Source: an uncultured Dehalococcoidia bacterium
Lineage (GTDB): Bacteria; Chloroflexota; Dehalococcoidia; Lucifugimonadales; UBA3495
Direction of reading: 5' to 3'
Assembly: GCA_958296445.1 (NCBI GenBank)
Contig: OY282565.1
Coordinates: 1-64,000, forward strand
DNA: 64,000 nt
Part shown: piece by piece, positions 34,879-43,934 of the stretch
Numbering within the stretch: position 1 is the stretch's first letter
How the letters are laid out: each line of letters begins with the position of its first letter
Made by a program: the position numbers and the translations under genes
Notes under the pieces: model-generated
What the model saw: only the letters and a program-made list of their open reading frames with translations
What the model was told of the DNA's origin: nothing
Databases searched by the model: none

Positions 34879-35297
34879 TGCCCCAAGTCTTTGCTGATAC
34901 ATCGTTCTGGATTGCAAGGCACTTTCCTGACGACCAATGGCACGAAGCGGCTATTCGGGCAGTGATACGGCTGGGAAGCCCGTTAAATCTGCTTACTACT
35001 CAGGAAGTGCTTACCGAATTCCTAGCCAGCACCGCCGAAAATGAGTACAGGCGCAATTTGGGAGTCAGAGCCATTAACACAATTCAGAGCAATCCTCTCA
35101 TAGAGGTAGTTCCACAAAGCAACGAATCGTTTACGAAAGGCTTCCACCTCTACCGCAACCGGATGGACAAAGGCTACAGTCTGGTAGACTGCATCTCAAT
35201 GACCACAATGGACGACTACGGCCTAACCCAAGCCCTAACCAGCGACTACCACTTCGAGCAGGAAGGCCGCTACACCGCCCTAATGCGCCAACCCTGA
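34875..35297 (+). CDS. PIN-domain toxin (VapC-like RNase)
   Basis: 140 residues. FADTSFWIARHFPDDQWHEAA gives the first catalytic Asp; LTTQEVLTEFL the conserved Glu; GYSLVDCISMTTM the second Asp pair region, and LTSDYHFEQEG the last acidic site. These are the PIN fold ribonuclease positions. Translation is coupled to the antitoxin through a four-base overlap. The domestic target is unknown. Confidence 0.88.
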   Translation: MMPQVFADTSFWIARHFPDDQWHEAAIRAVIRLGSPLNLLTTQEVLTEFLASTAENEYRRNLGVRAINTIQSNPLIEVVPQSNESFTKGFHLYRNRMDKGYSLVDCISMTTMDDYGLTQALTSDYHFEQEGRYTALMRQP

Positions 35298-35320
35298 TAC
35301 GCCGCAACCCAACCACCCCC

Positions 35321-35344
35321 GTAGGGGCGCACAGCCGTGCGCCC
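35321..35344. repeat. GGGCGCAC hairpin repeat
   Basis: Same hairpin as at 33817, here between the PIN gene and the MmgE/PrpD gene; it may double as a terminator but has no T-tract. Confidence 0.8.
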
Positions 35345-35382
35345 CCCGTACACGACCGAACACCAATTAAGGAGCCCACACT

Positions 35383-36822
35383 ATGCCCGAAACCCTAGCC
35401 CGCTCCTACGCCCGCTTCACCGCCGCCCTAGACTACCCCCAACTCCCCGAGCCCGTAGTAGACAAACTCAAGGCGTCCCTCCTCCACGCTATGACCGTAT
35501 CCCTCATCGGAGCCCAGACCACCCACGGCCAAGCCGCCATCGCCCTAGTAAAAGACGAGGAAGCCAAACCCGACGGCGCAACCCTCCTCGCCGACGGCGC
35601 CCGCGCCTCCCGCGCCGCCGCCGCCTTCGTCAACAGCAAACTCATGCACGCCACCAACCAGACCGATTCCTACCGGATGCTCATTCACCCCGGCCCCTGC
35701 ATCATCCCCGCCGCCCTAGCCACCGCCGAGCTTTCCGGCGCCGACGGAGCCGCCCTGCTCACCGCCCTGGCCGCCGGCTACGAAGTCGAATCCCGCATCG
35801 CCGGCGACTTCATCCCCGCCACCCAAGCCCGCGGCTTCCGGTGCAGCCCGGTCTACGGCGCCCTAGGCGCCGCCATAACCACCGCCAAACTACTGAATCT
35901 AAACCCGGACCAAACCGTAACCGCCCTCGCCCTAGCCTGCGCCTTCGCCGGCGGCACCACCGAAGGCCCCCGCACCAGCGGCCGCGAAATGCTCTACCAC
36001 GAACCCAACGCCACCCGCAGCGGCATCACCGCCGCCCTCCTCGCCCGCGAAAACCTCCGCGGCTCCGAAACCTGCCTCGAGGGCGACGCCGGTTTCTACA
36101 ACGCCTTCACCGGCAACAACCAAGGCCAGCTTTCCCACACCTTCTCCTTCAACCCCCCATACGACGGCGGCCCCGGCACAACCGACCTCTCCCAAACCGT
36201 CCAAGCCCTAGGCCAACGCTGGGAACTGCTACAAGTAACCCCCAAAATCTACCCCACCGCAGGCTACAACTGCCCCGTAATCGAACTCGCCGCCCAAATG
36301 CGGGCCGCCCGCGACATACCCCCCGACGCCATCGAAAGCATCACCGTCGAAATGAACTGGCTCGAAACCACCTACCCCTCCCCCGCCTTCCCCAACACCG
36401 ACCGCACAATGCCCGGCGTAGGCAGCACCCACTACTTCACCGCCTACACCTGGGTTCACGGCCACTATCCCCCCCTCCGCCAGCGCCTCGACCCCGGCAT
36501 AGACTCCGACGACCCCGCCGGGCAAGAATCCGCCCGCCAAGTAGCCGCCCTGATGGAGCGCGTCCAAGTCATCGGCCAGCGGCAGCGCGGCCACTTCGCC
36601 CCCCGAATCACCGTCCGCGCCCACGACGGCAGCGACCACACCGCCGAGCTACGCGGCGACGAACTCCAGTGGAACTTCGCCACCGAAACCGCCCGCATAA
36701 CCCAGCTATTCCCCCAAATAAACTGGCCCCCCGCCAAACTAAACGCCCTAACCACCGCCATAGCCAACCTAGAAACCGCCCCCAACCTGACCGCCCTGAT
36801 AAACTGCTGCATCCCAAACTAA
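35383..36822 (+). CDS. MmgE/PrpD-family protein (first of two)
   Basis: 479 residues, full length. The family includes 2-methylcitrate dehydratase, cis-aconitate decarboxylase and unknown enzymes. Diagnostic stretches: MHATNQTDSYRMLIHPGPCI (the usual His-rich active-site loop), AAGYEVESRI and PKIYPTAGYNCP. AAGGAG stands before the ATG. Sequence differs strongly from the other MmgE/PrpD at 61351, so substrates probably differ. It is not in an obvious operon. Confidence 0.88.
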   Translation: MPETLARSYARFTAALDYPQLPEPVVDKLKASLLHAMTVSLIGAQTTHGQAAIALVKDEEAKPDGATLLADGARASRAAAAFVNSKLMHATNQTDSYRMLIHPGPCIIPAALATAELSGADGAALLTALAAGYEVESRIAGDFIPATQARGFRCSPVYGALGAAITTAKLLNLNPDQTVTALALACAFAGGTTEGPRTSGREMLYHEPNATRSGITAALLARENLRGSETCLEGDAGFYNAFTGNNQGQLSHTFSFNPPYDGGPGTTDLSQTVQALGQRWELLQVTPKIYPTAGYNCPVIELAAQMRAARDIPPDAIESITVEMNWLETTYPSPAFPNTDRTMPGVGSTHYFTAYTWVHGHYPPLRQRLDPGIDSDDPAGQESARQVAALMERVQVIGQRQRGHFAPRITVRAHDGSDHTAELRGDELQWNFATETARITQLFPQINWPPAKLNALTTAIANLETAPNLTALINCCIPN

Positions 36823-36916
36823 AATCCCCGCGCCCCTCACGAAAAAGACCGGGAACGAAAAGGTTTTCCCGATTTCACAAGCCCGATTTCACAAGAATGA
36901 CGGTTTGGAGTCCGCT

Positions 36917-38317
36917 ATGCGCAAACCAACCGGCAAACGGCGTTTCCAACTGCTCCCCGCTGCCTGCGTCCTGCTCTTCCTAGCCTTCGCCGCAATATCC
37001 TGCGGCGGGATTAACGGCATCACTTTTGTAGGGCAAGACTCCGAAGGCGTGTTGCATACTGGCTCGCGGAAATCTTGTGGAGACATCGCGTGCATAGATC
37101 TGTATAAAAGCAGTGACGGCGGACTAACCTGGCAGTATGTAGATAACGTATTCGATTCGCCAATAGAACGGAGCGTTAAGGCTGTCACGTCTCCCCGAGG
37201 ACAATATACGCTAGATGAGACCAAGATTGTTCGTGACCTAGATGGCCGCCAAGAAACGGTTTATTCCGCCGATTATCTCCTGGACAAGGCCAACTCAGAA
37301 TTACAACAACGGGACAAACCAATATCGCGATATAACCCAGCGGAAAAACTGTATTCGATCCACTACGACGTTCCTAGCGGGAACATAATTGCAACCCTAG
37401 GAACTCAGGGAGTGCTAGTTGAAACCCCGGACGGAAATTGGACCCGAATCGGAGTAGGGCCATTCCAGCCAACCGACTTTTCCGCGTCCGCCCGCACAAA
37501 GCTGTTATTTCTAAGCCCTACATTATGGACAACCGCCCTGCTACTGGCTATATCACTCACGTCCATTGCCACCATTCTAGCCGTATGCCGGTGGAGAGAC
37601 ATCGCCGGAGCCGTCATAATTGGCGCAGCCGTTTCCGCCGCCATCGCTGCATTGATTTTGCTGTCCAACTACACTTCGGAAAGAAGGGATGTTCTGACCG
37701 ACGTACTCATCTTCCTCGTAATCCTAGGGCCTCCGACAGCCATCTTTACAGCATTCGGTCTCTTGATTGGATTGCCAACCGAAAGCGCCAAACGCAAGGG
37801 CCTTGCCCTAGTGGTCACTGCATTGGCAGCCGCCGGGGCTGTAGCCCTCTTCCCCGGATTTTTCAGGTCTTACCTTCCGACAAATGACCATAGAGGACTG
37901 ATGCTGACAGTGATTGCGCTTCTGTCGGCCGCCGGCATAGCACTGGCCTTTACGTCGGCAGTCCCATACTTCCTCCCCCGGCCGGATTGGCGATACTGGT
38001 TCGCCGTCATCGGGATGCAAATCTGGCTTATCCACTTGCCGGTAATTTTATGGTTCCAGTACATCATAACGGAGCAAACCGCCCATATCACCGCCCCCTC
38101 CATCGCCGCCGCCATTGCCCTAGCCTGGTTCCTATGGGTAAAATGGGGGCAACGGGAACCCGCGCCATCCCACCCCGCCGCAACCGAGGCCACCGCCCCC
38201 CGGCAGCCGGATACAACCCGGCCGCTAACGATAATCAAGCGCCTAGCCTGGGCAGTCCTAGCCGCATCCGTAATCACCATAACAATCACGCTAATGATTA
38301 GAACATTCACGAACTAA
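36917..38317 (+). CDS. Membrane lipoprotein of unknown function
   Basis: 466 residues. The N-terminus is a lipoprotein signal (LLFLAFAAISCGG, Cys29), followed by about 170 residues outside with a WTR-like motif (SSDGGLTWQYVDN, as in BNR/sialidase-like repeats) and then about seven membrane segments from residue 200 on. TGGAG lies seven bases before the ATG; a TTG four codons earlier is less likely. GC content is lower than neighbours in the first half. I do not recognise the family. Confidence 0.7.
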   Translation: MRKPTGKRRFQLLPAACVLLFLAFAAISCGGINGITFVGQDSEGVLHTGSRKSCGDIACIDLYKSSDGGLTWQYVDNVFDSPIERSVKAVTSPRGQYTLDETKIVRDLDGRQETVYSADYLLDKANSELQQRDKPISRYNPAEKLYSIHYDVPSGNIIATLGTQGVLVETPDGNWTRIGVGPFQPTDFSASARTKLLFLSPTLWTTALLLAISLTSIATILAVCRWRDIAGAVIIGAAVSAAIAALILLSNYTSERRDVLTDVLIFLVILGPPTAIFTAFGLLIGLPTESAKRKGLALVVTALAAAGAVALFPGFFRSYLPTNDHRGLMLTVIALLSAAGIALAFTSAVPYFLPRPDWRYWFAVIGMQIWLIHLPVILWFQYIITEQTAHITAPSIAAAIALAWFLWVKWGQREPAPSHPAATEATAPRQPDTTRPLTIIKRLAWAVLAASVITITITLMIRTFTN

Positions 38318-38373
38318 CCGCCAAGCAACCCCGCCCAAACCGCCACCACACACGCCCCCGCCGGATACAAAAA

Positions 38374-38784
38374 ATGAAACCGCCAACCAACAACCCCGCC
38401 CCCCACGCCCTAGAAATCGCCCGCGCCGTACAGCAAAAAGTCGCCCCCGACACAGTAATACTTTTCGGATCCAGAGCCGCAGGCGACCACCGGCAAGACT
38501 CCGACGTAGACCTGCTACTGATTACCCAAGAAAAATACCCCCCGAAAAACCGCCCATCCCCAACCGCCGCCGCCAACGAATATATGAAAACCCACCCGCC
38601 GCTACTGGAAATAAATATAAAAACTATGTCCGCCAGCGAGTTCGCCCGCAACCGCAAGGCCAAGCAACACATTGCCGGACAAGCCGAACACCACGGAGTA
38701 GTAATGAACGGAGAAACGCTGGAGTACCCGTCCGGCCACGCCCCCAATACCCGATACACTGGCCCGCCACCAAAAAACGCCTAG
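38374..38784 (+). CDS. MNT-type nucleotidyltransferase (MntA-like antitoxin)
   Basis: 136 residues. FGSRAAGDHRQDSDVDLLLI is the minimal nucleotidyltransferase signature, GS-x10-DxD. In MntA/HepT pairs this protein AMPylates and silences the HEPN toxin, and a HEPN gene follows 35 bp downstream. The C-terminus after GETLEYP is short and Pro-rich. There is no strong ribosome site. Confidence 0.85.
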   Translation: MKPPTNNPAPHALEIARAVQQKVAPDTVILFGSRAAGDHRQDSDVDLLLITQEKYPPKNRPSPTAAANEYMKTHPPLLEINIKTMSASEFARNRKAKQHIAGQAEHHGVVMNGETLEYPSGHAPNTRYTGPPPKNA

Positions 38785-38819
38785 AGAACACCGCCGAATG
38801 GCTACGCGAGTTCAACGAT

Positions 38820-39281
38820 ATGGTGGACAATGACCACTGGAACCAAAAACTGATGGGCTTCACCGCCCAGCAGGCCGTCGAAAACGCCCTCAAGGGCTGG
38901 CTCTCCACCTTCAACGACCCCTCCCGGTTCAGACACGACCTAAACGCAATCTGGGCCTACCTAGAAAAAATTCAAGACTGGAGCCAGCCGGATCTCGATC
39001 AGCTCCACCAATCCCTAACCAACCTTTTCGCCCATACCCGATACAACAACCCGCAACCCCCCGGCGGCCAGAAAAACTGGCTCGCCGACTACGCCGACAT
39101 CTACCGCTACGACGCAAACCCCAGAACCGCAAACCCCGGAAAAATGACCCAACCCGAAAAACGGGAACTCCAACAGCTAGTAAACCACGCCATCCAAAAC
39201 CTCACCCAAAGAATCCACCAAACCGGCGGCGCCACCGACACCGACATCTTCACCGACGGAAAACGCCCCTGGGAAACCTGA
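38820..39281 (+). CDS. HEPN-domain protein (HepT-like toxin)
   Basis: 153 residues. FTAQQAVENALKGWLSTF and RFRHDLNAIWAYLE match the HEPN core that is partnered with MNT proteins; the basic RFRHD stretch is the likely RNase site. The N-terminal helix expected in the family (EWLREFNDMV...) is encoded upstream of the ATG in the same frame, but no ATG, GTG or TTG precedes it, so the true start is unclear. Residues 88-153 carry a longer tail than usual. Confidence 0.75.
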   Translation: MVDNDHWNQKLMGFTAQQAVENALKGWLSTFNDPSRFRHDLNAIWAYLEKIQDWSQPDLDQLHQSLTNLFAHTRYNNPQPPGGQKNWLADYADIYRYDANPRTANPGKMTQPEKRELQQLVNHAIQNLTQRIHQTGGATDTDIFTDGKRPWET

Positions 39282-39318
39282 ACTCAACGCCCATTCCTGC
39301 TAAAATAACCCCAACAAA

Positions 39319-39362
39319 CCCTCCGCGCCCTCTGCGAAACCTCCGCGCCCTCTGCGTTAAAA
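39319..39362. repeat. CTCCGCGCCCTCTGCG direct repeats
   Basis: CCTCCGCGCCCTCTGCG occurs twice in a row, ending in TTAAAA, next to the ribosome site of the SDR gene. It belongs to the CGCAGAG-rich repeat family of 198-302. Confidence 0.65.
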
Positions 39363-39387
39363 AAACCGCCCCAAGGAGCAGCCCCAA

Positions 39388-40182
39388 ATGGACCTCGGCC
39401 TACAAAACAAAATCGCCATCATCACCGGCGGCAGCAAAGGCATCGGCCGCGCCACCGCCCTGGCCCTAGCCCAAGAAGGCGTAGACGTCGCCATCTGCGC
39501 CCGCGGCATCCAAGAACTAGAGGACGCCGCCGCCGACATCCAAGCCCAAACCGGACGCCGCGCCCTAGCCATCCGCGCCGACACCGGCCAACCCGCCGAC
39601 ATCCAAAACCTAGTCGCCCAAACCGTAGCCCAGCTAGGCGGCGTAGACATCCTAATCAACAACGCCGTCAACTCCACCGCCGCCCCCTTTATGGAACTCG
39701 CCGACGCCGACTGGCTCAACCACATCAACGTCAAAATAATGGGCTACGTCCGCTGCGCCCGCGAAGTCATCCCCCATATGCAACAGCGCGGCGGCGGGCG
39801 CATCATCAACATCGGCGGCATGGCCGCCCGCTACTCCAACCCCCTAACCAACAGCAACGGCGTAACCAACGCCTCCGTATCCAACATGGCGAAAAACCTA
39901 GCCGACCAAGTAGCCCAAGACGGCATCCTAGTAAACTGCATCCACCCCGGCACCACCCGAACCCCCCGCCAGACAATGATCCTAGAACGCCAGGCCCGCG
40001 ACGCCAACATCACCCTAGCCGAAGCCGAAGCCCGCGCCATCGCCAACATCCCCATAGGCCGAATGGTAGAACCCCAAGACATCGCCGACCTAATCCTCTT
40101 TATGGTATCCAACCGCGCCGCAGCCATCACCGGCCAAACCATAGCCGTAGAAGGCGGCGCCGTCCGTGCCATCAACTACTAA
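39388..40182 (+). CDS. SDR-family protein with a non-canonical active site
   Basis: 264 residues. The cofactor motif TGGSKGIGRA and NNAVN are present, and the C-terminus (GQTIAVEGGAVRAINY) is SDR-like. At the catalytic position the sequence reads NGVTNASVSNMAKNLADQ: the Lys is present but the Tyr of YxxxK is missing, as in some 3-oxoacyl reductase-like subgroups. AAGGAG precedes the ATG. Substrate unknown; it may be a binding or alternative-mechanism protein. Confidence 0.87.
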   Translation: MDLGLQNKIAIITGGSKGIGRATALALAQEGVDVAICARGIQELEDAAADIQAQTGRRALAIRADTGQPADIQNLVAQTVAQLGGVDILINNAVNSTAAPFMELADADWLNHINVKIMGYVRCAREVIPHMQQRGGGRIINIGGMAARYSNPLTNSNGVTNASVSNMAKNLADQVAQDGILVNCIHPGTTRTPRQTMILERQARDANITLAEAEARAIANIPIGRMVEPQDIADLILFMVSNRAAAITGQTIAVEGGAVRAINY

Positions 40183-40194
40183 CAAAACCCCAAC

Positions 40195-40530
40195 GCCAAC
40201 CCAGCAGAGAACCCCGCCCATCACCCTAAGCAACCTGCCCGTAACCCTAAGCAACCCGCCCGACACCCTAAGCACCCTGCCTGTCACCCTAAGCAACCCG
40301 CCTGTCATTCTGAGCAAAGCGAAGAATCTCACCTTGGCCAGAGAACCCGTATGTTTTCCATCCCCATCCCCCTAAGCAACCTGCCCGCCATTCTGAGCAA
40401 CCTGCCCGCCATTCTAAGCAACCTGCCCGCCATTCTGAGCAACCTGCCTGTCATTCTGAGCAAAGCGAAGAATCCCACCTTGGCCAGTGAGACCCTTCGC
40501 TTAACTCAGGACGACAAAGGGGAATTTCGC
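40195..40530. repeat. CCTAAGCAACC tandem units and TGTCATTCTGAGC elements
   Basis: About ten short units (GTAACCCTAAGCAACCCGCC and GCCATTCTGAGCAACCT) alternate with two full elements, at about 40300 and 40450. The second ends with CAGGACGACAAAGGGGAATT. The following frame at 40351 reads through this block in frame. Confidence 0.85.
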
Positions 40531-41535
40531 AATGCTCCCACCCTCCCCTCCCCCTCCTCGAAAGGGCCAGCGCGGAAACCCCACCCCATCCCCATACTCC
40601 CCTCCCTCTCCGGGGGAGGGCTAGGGTGGGGGCGTCTCCTCTCCCTATATTCCCTGTGCCTAATAATCCTAGCCATCATCGCCTGCAACCCATCCCAATC
40701 CAACACCATAATAATCCCCCCGACCCAAGACTTCGGCGGCCCAAAATTCTCCGCAGTAGTAATCACCAGCGACCTAGCCGTAGGCCAAGAGCGCATCGCC
40801 TTCGGCATAGTCCCCCGCGACGGCCCCCCCCTACGAGCCGAGCAAGCCACGGTTCGCACCTACTACCTACCCCCCAACACCAACGAGCGCGAACCGCGCC
40901 AAACCCTAACCGCCCAATTTCAGCCCTGGCCCACCGGCGCCATAGGCGTATTCATCGCCCACCCCCAATTCGACACCGCCGGCTCCTGGGAGCTGGAAGC
41001 CGAACTAACCACCCCCGACGGCGCCCAAATCCTAGCCAAATCCGCCTTCCCGGTAAAAGAAACCAGCGACACCCCCGCCATCGGCGACCCGGCCCCCGCC
41101 AGCGTAACCCTCAAAGCGTCCGACGTCCCCGACCTCTCCCGCATAACCACCGCCAACAACCCCGACCCCGCCCTATACGCCCTATCCATCCACGAAGCCC
41201 TAACCGCCAACAAACCCCTAGTAATCCTATTCGCCACCCCCGCCTACTGCGTAAGTTTCACCTGCGGCCCCCAAGTACAAGAACTATCCGAACTGCGGCA
41301 ACGCCACGCCCAACAAGCCAACTTCATCCACATAGAAGTATTCCAAGACCCCCATCTAATAGAAGGCGGCCGCCCCACCGGCGGCCTAGCAACCGCCGTA
41401 CAAGAATGGAACCTCCCCACCGAACCCTGGACCTTCATAATAGACGCCCAAGGCATAATCCGAGCCAAATTCGAGCAATACACCCCCCCCACCACCATAG
41501 AACAAACCCTCCAAAAAATCACCCAACCCAACTAA
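40351..41535 (+). CDS. Lipoprotein with a thioredoxin-like domain; 5' end made of repeat DNA
   Basis: The real protein begins near codon 100: LYSLCLIILAIIAC is a lipoprotein signal, then a beta-rich region (QDFGGPKFSAVVITSDLAVG) and from about residue 290 a thioredoxin-like domain (KPLVILFATPAYCVSFTCGP ... WTFIIDAQGIIRAKFEQY). The Cys pair is C-x4-C rather than CxxC. No ATG, GTG or TTG lies between the hairpin repeat at 40600-40635 and the signal, so the nearest starts (ATG 40351, TTG 40480) fall in repeat DNA. Start is unresolved. It is probably a membrane-bound redox or copper-related protein. Confidence 0.68.
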   Translation: MFSIPIPLSNLPAILSNLPAILSNLPAILSNLPVILSKAKNPTLASETLRLTQDDKGEFRNAPTLPSPSSKGPARKPHPIPILPSLSGGGLGWGRLLSLYSLCLIILAIIACNPSQSNTIIIPPTQDFGGPKFSAVVITSDLAVGQERIAFGIVPRDGPPLRAEQATVRTYYLPPNTNEREPRQTLTAQFQPWPTGAIGVFIAHPQFDTAGSWELEAELTTPDGAQILAKSAFPVKETSDTPAIGDPAPASVTLKASDVPDLSRITTANNPDPALYALSIHEALTANKPLVILFATPAYCVSFTCGPQVQELSELRQRHAQQANFIHIEVFQDPHLIEGGRPTGGLATAVQEWNLPTEPWTFIIDAQGIIRAKFEQYTPPTTIEQTLQKITQPN

Positions 41536-41570
41536 CCCACCAAACCGCGCATCACCCTTGCCACCCCGCA

Positions 41571-43070
41571 GGTATTCTTAACGTGCGCTGGAATTGCCGT
41601 TCTCATTGCGCCCAGCACCGTCATTCCCGCGAAAGCGGGAATCCACAACCCCGGCCCAATACCGCCTTCACTTCACCAAAGCGTCTGGATCCCCCTTTTG
41701 CCGGAATGACGGGATGATTCTGGCAATATCAGCACACGCTAAAAACACCACCCAAAGCAACACCCTTGCCACTCTACACATCATCCTCGCCCCCCGGTAT
41801 TCTTAACGTGCGCTGGAATTGCCGTTCTGATTGCCCCCCGCACCATCATTCCCGCAAAAGCAAGAACCCACAACCCCAGCCCAATAAACCTTAGCTCCAC
41901 CGCAGCGCCTAGATCCCCCTTCCGCCAAAATGACGGGATGATTCCGACATCAGAACCAAAACCGTAGGGGCGCACAGCCGTGCGCCCGCGCCTCCCCCCA
42001 CCAGAGACTTTCGGTTCTCAACCCAATAATCCAAACCAAGATTCCCAAGATTAAAGGATTCACCGGACTGAGAAAAATCCCGAAAATCCGCCAACCCCAA
42101 AAATCCCAATTCAGACAACCGGCCCAGAAACCGGATGCTACGCCCCCCATTACAGCCCCAACCCGCGGCACCCTTAACCTGCGCCGGAATTGCCGTTCTG
42201 ATTACCCCCCGCGCCATCATTCCCGCAAAAGCAAGAACCCACAACCCCAGCCCAATAAACCTTAGCTCCACCGCAGCGCCTAGATCCCCCCTTCCGCCAA
42301 AATGACGGGATGATTCCGACATCAGAACCAAAACCGTAGGGGCGCACAGCCGTGCGCCCGCGCCTCCCCCACCAGGGCCTTTCGATTCTCAACCCAATAA
42401 TCCAAACCAAGATTCCCAAGATTAAAGGATTCACCGGACTGAGAAAAATCCCGAAAATCCGCTAACCAAAAAAATCCCAATTCAGACAACCGGCCCAGAA
42501 ACCGGATGACACGCTTCCCCGTTACAGCCCCAACCCGCGGCACCCTTAACCTGCGCCGGAATCGCCGTTCTGATTACCCCCCGCGCCATCATTCCCGCGA
42601 AAGCAAGAATCAACAACCCCGGCCCAATACAACCTTCGTTCCACCAAAGCGCCTAGATTCCCCCTTTCCCCCAAAATGACGGGATGATTCCAACATCGGA
42701 ACCAAAACCGTAGGGGCGCACAGCCGTGCGCCCGCGCCTCCCCCCACCAGGGCCTTTCGGTTCTCAACCCAATAATCCAAACCAAGATTCCCAAGATTAA
42801 AGGATTCACCGGATTAAGAAAAATCCTGAAAATCCGCCAACCCCAAAAATCCCAATTCAGACAACCAGCCCAGAAACCGGATGACACGCTCCCCCGTTAC
42901 AGCCCCAGCCCGCGACACCCTTAACCTGCGCCGGAATTACCGTTCTGATTGCCCCCAGCACCGTCATTCCCGCGAAAGCTGGAATCCACAACCCTACCCC
43001 AATACGGCCTTCATTTCACCGCAGCCTCTGGTCCCTCCTTTCACGGGAATGACGGGATGGTTTCGGCAAC
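41571..43070. repeat. Array of about 373-bp compound repeats
   Basis: The words CTTAACCTGCGCCGGAAT (or CTTAACGTGCGCTGG) recur at about 41799, 42171, 42543 and 42918, giving three full units of 372, 372 and 375 bp plus partial units at 41577 and 42918-43070. Each unit contains a TCATTCCCGC...GCGGGAAT-type hairpin, the GGGCGCAC hairpin (41964, 42336, 42710) and an AAGATTCCCAAGATTAAAGG / AATTCAGACAACC module derived from the TCTGAATCAGGATT family. No gene was found in 41536-43619. Confidence 0.9.
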
Positions 43071-43099
43071 ATCAACCCAACGCTAAGAACACCACCCAG

Positions 43100-43420
43100 A
43101 CCAGCACCATTGCCACCCCGAGCAACACCCTGTCACCCCGACCAACGCCTATACCACCTCGAACAACACCCTTCCCACCCCGACCATCACCTCTGCCACC
43201 TCGAACAACACCCTGCCACCCCGACCAACGCCTATACCACCCCAAGCAACACCCTGTCACCCCGACCAACGCCTATACCACCCCGAGCAACACCCTTCCC
43301 ACCCCGACCAACGCCTATACCGCCCCAACCAACGCCTATACCGCCCCAACCAACACCCTTCCCACCCCGACCATCACCTCTGCCACCCTGAGCAAAGCGA
43401 AGAGTCTCACCGCCCCAAGC
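43100..43420. repeat. CACCCCGACCAACGCCTATAC low-complexity tandem repeats
   Basis: Units of about 20-24 bp (CACCCCGACCAACGCC, CACCCCGAGCAACACCCTG) repeat about fourteen times with mixed order and pass into a CTGAGCAAAGCGAAGAGTC element at about 43388. Pro/Thr-rich readings in several frames are not genes. Confidence 0.85.
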
Positions 43421-43619
43421 TGACATCCTTCCCTTTGCTCAAAATTCCGGCACCGGCCAAACAAATGACAGACAGCGAAAGCAATTCCGCAATTCCCCAA
43501 TTCAAGAGAATCAACCGCCAAAGACACCGCCCCCCCAAAAGAGCTTTGGAAATACTAGAAACCCTGATAAACTGCCCCCCAATCCCTAACACCAAACACA
43601 CCCAAACCCCGGAGAGCCT

Positions 43620-43934
43620 TTGCGACCACCCATAAACATCCCCCAACTATGCGCCCTATGCGCCCTATGCGCCCTATGCTGCTACCTCCTAGCCTGCAAC
43701 GGAGCGCCCGACACCGTGCGCGGCAAAATAATCGAAGTCACAGACCGCAACCTAGCCGAAATCCAAACCCTACGCATCCGCGACACCAACAACCAACTAT
43801 GGACATTCACCACCACCGGCCCCCTACAAAAAAACGGCGCCCACCTACGCCTACACCAAGCCCTAGGCCAAACCATACAAGTCCACTACCACCAAAAAAA
43901 CGGCCAACTAATAGCCACCACCCTAAGCGACTAA
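43620..43934 (+). CDS. Small lipoprotein
   Basis: 104 residues from a TTG start with GGAGAG upstream. The signal peptide MRPPINIPQLCALCALCALC is followed by YLLAC, a good lipobox (Cys26). It contains three LCA tripeptides encoded by a 9-bp direct repeat (CTATGCGCC). The mature part, about 78 residues, is beta-rich (RGKIIEVTDRNL ... IQVHYHQKNGQLIATTLSD) and could be a small OB-like domain. Function is unknown. Confidence 0.65.
   Translation: MRPPINIPQLCALCALCALCCYLLACNGAPDTVRGKIIEVTDRNLAEIQTLRIRDTNNQLWTFTTTGPLQKNGAHLRLHQALGQTIQVHYHQKNGQLIATTLSD

Noticed and set aside
35337..36983. 548-codon plus-strand frame over the MmgE/PrpD gene
   Set aside because: Extreme Arg/Pro/His content and no ribosome site; the frame one base away encodes a complete MmgE/PrpD protein.
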